Part shown: positions 56,063 to 64,000 of the stretch, piece after piece
Numbering within the stretch: the first letter of the stretch is position 1
Layout of the letters: every line of letters begins with the position of its first letter
Origin: Crossaster papposus
Taxonomy: Eukaryota > Echinodermata > Asteroidea > Velatida > Solasteridae
Direction: 5' to 3'
Assembly (NCBI GenBank): GCA_037893245.1
Contig: JBAIAA010000517.1
Span: forward strand, 1 to 64,000
DNA length: 64,000 bases
Notes under the pieces: generated by a model
What the model was told of the DNA's origin: nothing
Databases searched by the model: none
What the model saw: only the letters and a program-made list of their open reading frames with translations
Program-made: the position numbers and the translations under genes

Positions 56063-57555
56063 GCGATTGCCCATAAGTGTGCCAAGTGTGCAAGACCAGC
56101 ATTTTCTATCCGGTACGAGTCACCATTGGACTCTCTATTGGATGTAGCAGGGACGTCTTGGTGGGGAACTATTTATTATTTGTATTATATGGGTAACAGT
56201 GCTAGACGCTGGCTTGTGTATGAAAACTGTCACACACAACCAGTTTAAATGATTGGTTGACTTAATTCCGAGTATAATACGGTTGAGTTGAGTTACATTA
56301 AAAATAATAATGAATAAAGACCACGCCGAGGTGTTAATCCAGCAATGGAATGGAGCATGCAAGTTGATCTCCCAAAAATGTATATTTATAGCTCGAATCT
56401 GAGCATTTGAGATGGGTCTATTAAAGAGGTGGTAATTTGTTCTCTGTTTATAACTACTTAAATTCAAATTCATCAATACCCGAGCCATTCCTATTGCATG
56501 ATAGTCACGTTGATGAAATTTCGACCACTTTAAAAGTCTAGTCTCTTTTTCCAATTTATTTGTTGAACCCTTACATAGCATGCGAGATACTACCAAGGAG
56601 CTTAGCATATTTCATAGTCTTAAATTGAGGGATGAGATTGTAAATTAAATAAAAAGTCAAAAAATTGATGGCGTGTCTAAAAGATGCATATCTTTCGACA
56701 CTAAAAAAGGCTTTCTACGAGATTCAAAATGTCTGATTTCAGACAAAAGTCTGAAACATCTCATGCCTGTATGTAAATTCACAACGTATAGGGACCTTAT
56801 TCACAAAGCATCCGCACGCTTTAAAGATGGACTACAACGGAATAATGATAAAGGCTGTGTTGCTGTTTTTGTTCGAGAAATGTATAATGATTACTAATAT
56901 ATCATTAGTATTCAATAAAACTTGTTCCTTCATGCAAAAAAACAACAAAATTTATCGGCGTTCTACGACCCAGAAAAACTCAGTTTCAGCAAAACCCCTT
57001 AACTCATGAATAATTCATACTTTGTGTGTGACGTACTACCCATGACGATTTACTCGGGTCGATCGTGTGCGTGCATTTTTACCGTACAATGCAATGCGGA
57101 ATAACATGGCGTCTTTTGTTTACTCTCGGTTGCTCATGGGTAGTACGTCATCACTTTTCGCTGGTTTACAAGTCCGCTGGTACTATATCGTGGATTTCAT
57201 TGTGGTTTTCAGTGGATCTTTGCCGGGAACCAGTACAGGGCGGGAAATTTCAAAATCGAAGAATCGAGGTCTAATTCTAATTTTTTCGGTCAAATTGAAA
57301 CAAAATTATTTAGAGAAAAACATGACCGTAACAATAAAGTGTTACCTAAACACAACATAAACAAGGTCCGATAATAAATTTAATGTGTGAGTTTTCGTTG
57401 TAGTCCATCTTTAACGGATCCGTTATGGTTTGCGCCATATTCACGAAGTATCCGCATAATAGCGAATCCGCAGAACACGTCCGTAAAAGGGCAATTGTTT
57501 TGCGGGAGCTCCAGCGTTCCCGTAAAAGCTTACGGATCTCCGCATAGCGCTAAAA
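56063..57555. other. non-coding stretch upstream of Harbinger relic
   Basis: Short ORFs without family features. CATGGGTAGTACGTCA-type inverted similarity exists between about 57031 and 57150. Element ends for the Harbinger relic were not found. Confidence 0.4.
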
Positions 57556-57559
57556 TGAA

Positions 57560-58525
57560 ATGGCTGCGGTGTTTGTGGTTCTGCTGGAGGAGGAAAACAG
57601 GAGTACTCTTCGCCGCCAGCGAGTATTTCGTGATAGGTTACAGCCACTGGACATTTACGACGATGTGGAACTGATAAATAGTATCGAATGCCAAGGCATG
57701 TACTGTTGGAGGTGAAAGATTTAATTCGTGATCAAGTTGAACATCCAACCATGGAGAAATAAGATTTCTCCATGATCCAACACAGAGGTCGCATGCAATA
57801 CCCGCCACGCAGATAACAGCCCTCCGATTTTTCGCCGAAGTTTCTTTCCAATTAACAAATTGAGATTTAAGTGGAATTAATCAGCCATCTAACTTCTGGA
57901 ATTGTTACCCGGGTCGCAACTGTCCTCAACAGAATTTCGCCACAAATAATTCGATTTCCGAGGAACCTATAGCCAGTCAGAATGCGATCAAAGAAGGTTT
58001 CTACGATGAACGTCATCGTCGGATTCCAAACGTTTTGGGATGCCTTGATGGATCACTTGTCGAGATTAAATTTCCTGCACGTAACGAAGGTGCCTATACA
58101 CATGCAGACATAACTACCACGCTATAAATGTCCAGGGGGTTTGCGACCACCAGAAGAAGTTCACCAATATTGTTGCCAAGTGGCCAGGCTCGACCCATGA
58201 TTCGTTTATGTGGACTCACTCCAGCCTCAACCACCAACTAGCCAATGGTCTTGCAAACGATGGTCACCTTCTAGGCGATTCTGCGTACCCCCTTCGATCA
58301 TGGCTGCTAACACCAGTACCACAACCTGATGATGATGATGCAGAACGTCGACACAATATTCATCACCGAAGAACCCGACAGAACATCGAAGGAACTTTTC
58401 AATTTGGCAGACGGAAAATGAGGTGGCAGTGCCTGCATAGCGAAGGTAGGTGTTTACGGTGTCAGTACAGAAGGCCTATATGTATTAAAATGGACACAGA
58501 AACACACATCGCAATCACTGCATAA
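57560..58525 (+). pseudogene. PIF/Harbinger transposase relic (HARBI1-like)
   Basis: The start reads MAAVFVVLLEEENRSTLRRQ, then RVFRDRLQPLDIYDDVELI, the usual opening of Harbinger transposases, followed by a frameshift near 57680. Further on come CLDGSLVEIKFP (first catalytic Asp), FTNIVAKWPGSTHDSF, LLGDSAYPLRSWLLTP (second Asp) and NIEGTF (Glu), ending at a TAA at 58525. The DDE triad is thus still recognisable across several frames, but frameshifts and stops make it dead. No inverted ends or TAA/TTA duplication were identified by eye. The family normally needs a Myb-like partner, which is not seen. Confidence 0.8.
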
Positions 58526-58895
58526 TTTTATTATATGCACCACATCCGCATAATTTTTGTATATGTGTATATGCACACAAGGGACCACGCTCTATTTGCG
58601 TCACTCGCTATTCACTTGTCATCCAAGCTGCGAAATACTGTTTGTGATATTGGTAACTTGCTTGACAAGTGGACAGCATGATATAAAATCATTTGTTGAT
58701 CTACATTGCACTTTAATAATTTAAACCGCACCACAAAACCGTCTTCAAATATGTTATGGCGGCCATCTTAGACATGGCGACCATCTTGAACAAAATAACA
58801 AAAAATTGGAAAATAACAAATAATAAGGGCCTCCCTCACCAACATTTCATGCTAATGAAACCTCGTAGAAATTCTCCCTTCAATTAGGGTAGTGC
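58526..58895. other. non-coding stretch
   Basis: ATGGCGGCCATCTTAGACAT at 58755 is a MITE-like motif shared in type with 36.7 and 47.2 kb. Otherwise nothing. Confidence 0.4.
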
Positions 58896-59700
58896 ACCCA
58901 TACGCACGCGTCAGCGCCTTAGCGGGCAGTACAGGGATTTGGGGGGCCAGCTTTCTCTTCCCGACAATGAATGAGCCAATGACGTTGTAACTTGTACGCT
59001 GAAGTCCAATGTGTTGTTTGTTTTGCTACTTTTCTCCAATAATTTAGACAGTGCATGTTTTCATATATTGCAAAATAAAGTTTAAATTTATCATCCATAT
59101 TTATGGTTCATATTGTTTTACAGACTTTTTAAAGACCCACGGACACTGTATTAACCATTTTTTGCCAGGATTATTTTGACAGAAACCGGGCCAGCATCTG
59201 TGGGTAGCACACCCTAATATTTCCGGCCTTGGTGGTGACGTGTTTATCCGTTACCATTTTTTAATTCCTGAAAAAAAATTGCATGTATACACGTCCTCCG
59301 ACGCGATAAGAAATTCGGTACCCTGTGAAGACCTTAGTACAATGGGAACAATGGTGAAATGTCTCCACTATAGATGACTAAGTTTCAACAGGGTTTCACC
59401 AAATAGAAACTAAGAATATGTGTATTGTTGCAATCGGCCTTTGAGCTCTATACAGGGAATGGGTTAGGGTTATAGCCCAGAAAATCTAGGGTAAATAAGA
59501 CCACTTTTAAAAAGGCCTTGACATTAAGAGAATTTTGTACCCGAGAACAAGGAGATGTCTTCACAAGGATACAAATTTGAGAATTGACTAACTGGTTATT
59601 TGTTAGCATTTATTTCTTGTTGGTTTTTCATCGACTTTGGAGATGTAACCAGAGGAGTTTAAAAACAACGTTGGCGTGCATCACGTTCACACACCTCTGA
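58896..59700 (-). repeat. 3' flank of RING gene, inverted copy of 15.5-16.36 kb
   Basis: Contains GAAATAAATGCTAAC (minus strand) about 100 bp after the RING stop as the likely polyadenylation signal. Matches the left flank throughout at moderate divergence. Confidence 0.75.
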
Positions 59701-60162
59701 TCAGTAGTCCAATCCAAGCCACCGGTTGAACCTCTCACAATAGTTGTTGAACTTTGCTGCCCAATCGTCATCGCCGTCGTCCTGCGCCGTATGGTGACGC
59801 GTCCGATCCCGCGTCCCATCAATCCCAGGGTTTACGGCGAAGAAAGAGTCAAAATGGCGCCGGCACATGGGGCAACTATTCAGCAACGGGAAACAGGATA
59901 AGCAGATGCAAGCGTGTCGGCACGGCAACAAGGCTACACCGATCGGCCCGTTTTGGCAGACCACACACCCGTGCCGATCGTCGTTTACCTCCAAATTGTC
60001 GTTCCCGTGGTCAGCTGGGTCCGAATTCGCCTCTCCACTCTCTGCATCAGCACCTGTGTTTGCTCTGCCTGGAAGAAGGGTGGCCTCTGTGTTACAATTA
60101 CTGGCAGTGTGCTCAGTTGAGTGGCGTGACGTTCGATTTCCATCGGTGGCCATGAACAGTTT
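59701..60162 (-). CDS. last exon of a RING-finger gene (intact)
   Basis: Acceptor CTTTATTCACAG, then 153 codons to TGA. The first half is polar and acidic (ADAESGEANSDPADHG). The RING starts CVVCQNGPIGVALLPCRHAC, with further Cys in CLSC and CPMC, a C-terminal C3HC4/5 finger like those of CGRRF1, RNF26 and IAP proteins, where LLPCRH and CPMCR are also found. An acidic tail with DDGDDDWAAKFN and an aromatic end follow. RINGs of this kind act as E3 ubiquitin ligases by recruiting an E2; that role is inferred. Upstream exons on the minus strand were not found in the remaining window. The gene name is not certain. Confidence 0.7.
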   Translation of the reverse strand, partial: KLFMATDGNRTSRHSTEHTASNCNTEATLLPGRANTGADAESGEANSDPADHGNDNLEVNDDRHGCVVCQNGPIGVALLPCRHACICLSCFPLLNSCPMCRRHFDSFFAVNPGIDGTRDRTRHHTAQDDGDDDWAAKFNNYCERFNRWLGLDY

Positions 60163-62290
60163 CTGTGAATAAAGTCCAAAAACAAGCAAACATTTTACGG
60201 GGTCCCACCAATCCACTTGAAAATACAGCGATTCAAAAAGGGGGGAAAAATTAAGGGAACATTATTACTGGTCTGTAGTTTTAGGCCATAAGGTAATTGA
60301 TCAGTGGGAATATACTAAAGTATACAAATATACATGTGTCTGTAGATGGGCTCTGACATTTTGTGCAGGAAAATAAAGACGTGTATAGGAAAAGAAATAA
60401 GAAGTTTGCATAACAAAATTAGGAAATCTGTAATTTCAGGACATAATAATGTACTTGTACAAGTCTCTGTGTCTAGCAATTGCCTCCCCTGCCTACCAAC
60501 TTATTTAAAAGTGTACCCCAACTAACCCCTGTTATGCCACACACTGAAAAATGTATATACAAAAGAACAACAATGCTTAGCTTTTTTAATAATCTGTATC
60601 CAGGGATCTGATCAGTTCTATATAGTTAACCAGTTCGCGTCAGATGCCGTGTATACACGCACAGTTTTTTCAGGATTTCAAAACAGATGACGAATAAACA
60701 CGTCAAGAGCAAGGCCGGACATAAGTCGGTCAGCAACCAGCTCACAGTGAATGAGGCCGGGAATATCAGGGAGTGCTATTTACAGACGACGACCTAAACC
60801 AGTCTTGAATCGAGGTTCGTGAAAAACAATCCCATGCCTGGGCGCGGTCAATGTCAAAATAATTCCGATGCGAACAGATTTGGCTCATTTTATTGGCATT
60901 ATAAAGTTGTAGTATACCTATTTTACAGCTACATGTATCCATAAAAAACATACCAACAGAAATACATTGGTTAAAGCTTACTGGTTGTCAAAATATGACG
61001 CTACATGAATTAATACTTTTGGCATGCTGTCATTTTGAAGAAAATAATACAAGTATATGTCATTTCAAAAGATGCGTCTCAGAGACGCATTTCCTACCTG
61101 CAGAACACAGACCTGTCCAGTGTTTGATATGAGGAGTTGCGAGATCAGACGGCATTCCTCTGGAAAAGCTTTGTCGGGCAGATGGAAGATATACACTGAC
61201 CCTACCTGCAAAACAGGGGGTTGGGAGAATTACAAGAATTTATACTTTTACGTCATCTTATAATGTTGTGCCAATGAAGTGTAATATTTAAAGTAACTGT
61301 AGGTTCCGACACCATTATTTTGTAATAAGGAAATTTAGTGTTGTGGCCTGATTGGCGTGGATATTGTTTGTAATGCCCTCACCTTTGGCTCGGGCATTAG
61401 CGCATCCAGGCCCAGATAATGTAATGCAGATTAACAGGGCTATCGTGGATGTGGTAACCAAAAGTTTGAACACACAAGACACCAAAAACAGTCTAAACGT
61501 GTTTTTTTTCGAAAAATACTTTCGAACACAACGATTTCGGTAAATTAGCTGATACCCGCTATGGTTTTCCATGCATACGATGAAAAGTATTTCTTGAACG
61601 AAAAAACATCAAATCTTGTTATGTTATATACTGAACTTGTTTATTGTGCTTGCATCTATGATCTAACACATAAATTAGCAAACAACTACGTAAAATAACA
61701 GGGTTTTTTCACCGGTAAAAAAACAAAAACAATCGCCGTATTAATTTTTTAATGGATTTTGGACGTAAAATTACGGTAGTGTGCCTTGAAAATATCACGC
61801 GGACGTTAATTTATGCAACGATTATATACATTTACAAGAACACTGTCAAAATACAACAAATTTGTGTAAATGTACAGCAACACCAACAAAGTGTTGTTTA
61901 TTTACAACGATTCTACTGTTATCGAACATAAATCTTATTAAGCAGCAACTGACCAATCAGAACTCACAAAATATGTCATGTTAAATTTTGGTGTTTTGTC
62001 CAAAAAAACACTTTCTTGAGCGAAATGTATAATTATTATTCTAATGAATCTATGATCAAATTTAGATTTGTTGCAAACATAAGTGAAAAATCGCATGAAA
62101 TTTCTTTTCGTATTTAAATATTTAAATATTTATGGTGAAACCGTGACTTCACCATGACGTGACACGAAAAGCTGAATATAAAACTAAACCACTACAGTTT
62201 CCAGTACAGTGTTAAGTAGGTTATTGTAGAATTTGTATGGTAATGTGTAATATAGTTATTTAAAGTTTGGTTCTCACTGTTGTAAATTGT
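60163..62290. other. non-coding region right of RING exon
   Basis: 60.16-60.27 kb is intron-like and shared with 14.17-14.30 kb. 60.64-60.80 kb is a diverged direct relative of 15.9-16.06 kb. An ORF at 61057-61263 with CPVFDMRSCEIRRHSSG looks somewhat protein-like and ends near a possible donor, but I cannot place it. Confidence 0.4.
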
Positions 62291-62299
62291 ACAATTGCA

Positions 62300-62313
62300 G
62301 TTACTATGGTAAC
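62300..62313 (+). promoter_or_regulatory. X-box-like RFX motif
   Basis: GTTACTATGGTAAC differs by one base from the palindromic RFX consensus GTTACCATGGTAAC. No neighbouring gene was identified, so a role is unproven. Confidence 0.35.
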
Positions 62314-62699
62314 CTAGCTAAATTCCAGCACCGTACTGTAATTTTTGTTTACCTTGTATTTTTACAGGAATAGCAAGGTACTACATTAACGGGGACAATA
62401 ATGTACACCGACAGCTTAGCTGTCAAAAACAGCCCGTCCCTGTTAACATTTTTCATCGTTTTTTACCACTTTTAAACGTCTTTTTGGGGCATTTCAGAAT
62501 AAATAAAGTATTTTTGTTTAGTTACGTAATTTGTATACATTATACTGATGGTCGTACTGTTTTTTGTCTCTGTTTAAATCGAAGGCCAGGTTTTTAAATT
62601 GCGTGTTCCCTTTTTATTGTTGTACCCATACATCGCTTTTGGTTATAATTCTTGTTTTGTGCTTGGACCATGTTTTTAATATCCACTTTTAATCAATGT

Positions 62700-62846
62700 A
62701 TGTTTTGTTGTATTGATACGTTTGTTTTAATGTTATGTACAGTTTAGTGCTTTAAACCCAGGGCCCCCAGGGAGAACAGTTCTTAGATAACTGATGGGGC
62801 TACCCTGGTAAAATAAAACGAAATAAATAAATAAATAAATAAAGTA
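62700..62846 (+). mobile_element. 3' tail of a CR1/L2-like LINE
   Basis: CCCAGGGAGAACAGTTCTTA, then GATGGGGCTACCCTGGTAAA and (AAAT)n, the style of 3' end seen in many invertebrate LINEs. No coding part remains upstream. Confidence 0.55.
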
Positions 62847-62934
62847 AAGTACTTGCGTCCAAACTGCCAGGAATTTCCCGTACAATTACGAGTTTATTTT
62901 TTACAGTGATAGTGTTAAACTTACAAAAGTACAA

Positions 62935-63420
62935 ATGCAATCAAGCTATTCCAAACAGGCACATTTTGAACGTGCACTGCACCAGTGCATTTAAAACAGT
63001 TATTTATTTAATGAGAAGTCATTAGTTTGTATGCATGCCACCGCTTAGTGCTTAAAGTTCGAGGTGGGCATGATATACGGGCATCTAAATTAAAAAGCTC
63101 GCAAACTCAAAACGCCTAAAGGCCATTTCCTTGTTTAATATTCAAAGCAAATGTATGCAGCTGAAGTAAGCCACGAACTAGAGCATGTCTGGTTTGTTTG
63201 CAAATTTATTGCAAGCTAGTTCATTCGGCTTGGGTCATTGAATTTTAAACATGTCTTTATTCTTTACGAACTAGAGCATGTCTGGTTTGTTTGCAAATTT
63301 ATTGCAAGCTAGTTCATTCGGCTTGGGTCATTGAATTTTAAACATATCTTTATTCCCCAAAATTATTGTTAAAATGCAAATGAAGAAACATAAAAAGGCT
63401 GTTAGAGTTTCCAAGCGAAT
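62935..63420 (-). repeat. inverted copy of the 9.2-10.5 kb unit
   Basis: Reverse complement of the left unit from the GCTATTCCAAACAGGCACAT region to AAACATAAAAAGGCTGTT, including its own tandem doubling of the GCAAATTTATTGCAAGCTAG piece. Confidence 0.8.
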
Positions 63421-64000
63421 GAACCAATAGAAATGCGTGTTGCTGAAGAAGTTGGTTTGCATGCTTTTGGCTGCTTTCCGAACCCCAGCTTTGTCTTCGT
63501 CTCAGGCTTCATTCATACAGTTTAGCAATAGGTTGTAGCCGGAGACGGAGCCAAAGCCAGGGGTTTGAAAAACGTCCTTGGTATGTTTTTGCCACCGGAG
63601 GCTCTGATTGTGGGCGCATGCAAATTTGCGATAATATCCACGGATCTTGCCGAATGAACGCAGGGGTTTAAGCGCTAATTAGAAGAAAGATCGTAAAAGC
63701 GCTGCGTGGCTCAGGAAGGGGATCAGGGACATAATGGTTGAATGTAAATAACGCTCGGTTCAGACAGGCGTTCCACTGTCGCGCCGAACCAAATTGAAAT
63801 CAAGTCACTCCTGAGTCGCCCTAATATTAACTCCAGCAGTAGTATTGTTTGCAAGACGATCTTCGCGATGCGGGGCGCCCTCTAACGTACGCCGTAGACC
63901 ACGCGCGAATTACCTTCGCTAAGACCGTCTTGTTTATCTGCTCTAATCGCTCGGAAAATTCCGAGCAGAATTGTTTTACATTTGCATGCGCGTGTGACGT
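63421..64000. other. end of window: partial MITE and non-coding DNA
   Basis: 63745-63840 is a half copy of the 8471-8678 MITE in opposite orientation. CAACCCCAGCTTTGTCTTC-like sequence near 63480 relates weakly to the 8.75-kb unit. Nothing else recognised. Confidence 0.5.

Noticed and set aside
56135-56608. 157-residue minus-strand ORF
   Set aside because: No recognisable domain, AT-rich composition, and no supporting signals; likely chance.

Overview
This is animal (metazoan) nuclear DNA, most likely from a marine invertebrate. The evidence is spliceosomal exon signals, tRNA-derived SINEs, several transposon superfamilies typical of invertebrate genomes (a Ty3/gypsy LTR element, a DIRS/Ngaro/PAT-type tyrosine-recombinase retroelement, a Penelope-like relic, PIF/Harbinger, LINEs, MITEs) and AT-rich, intron-like intergenic DNA. 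No species can be fixed from the sequence alone; a lancelet, hemichordate or echinoderm would all fit. The window is overwhelmingly repeats, and no complete host gene is visible. Host-like pieces are a signal-peptide first exon (three copies), the last exon of a RING-finger gene (one intact copy, one broken), and a possible first exon near 11.8 kb.

Layout: 1-1.5 kb holds two weak exon candidates. 1.5-5.2 kb is a foldback element with inverted tandem arrays around a broken Penelope-like ORF. 5.5-7.8 kb is the left copy of a block carrying the secreted-peptide exon. 8.4-11.4 kb is a repeated unit plus MITEs. 11.6-12.0 kb is a promoter-like region with a possible first exon. 14.3-15.5 kb is a RING pseudogene split by two insertions. 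17.2-21.9 kb is microsatellite, minisatellite and a 10-bp satellite with a strand switch. 23.27-41.34 kb is one Ngaro/PAT-like retroelement, about 4.8 kb originally, that has been inflated to 18 kb by nested insertions: a complete Ty3/gypsy element, a 1.3-kb TIR element, and a 3.6-kb TIR element that itself contains a gypsy fragment interrupted by a LINE. 41.6-43.55 kb is minisatellite and the same satellite in the opposite orientation. 43.9-51.06 kb is two nearly identical copies of a 3.1-kb block with a gag fragment of the Ngaro-like element between them. 50.9-52.8 kb is a foldback element with a small cysteine-rich ORF. 53.5-54.8 kb is a 14-bp minisatellite. 55-58.6 kb has SINE-like tRNA relics and a dead Harbinger transposase. 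58.9-60.3 kb is the RING last exon with its flank. 62.3-63.9 kb is a LINE tail and an inverted copy of the 8.5-10.5 kb unit.

At the largest scale, four blocks on the left (5.4-21.5 kb) recur inverted on the right (42.3-63.9 kb), so the window is a rearranged giant inverted repeat with the Ngaro-like element in its spacer. All comparisons were made by eye; alignment and read-level evidence would be needed for exact identities and to exclude assembly duplication.
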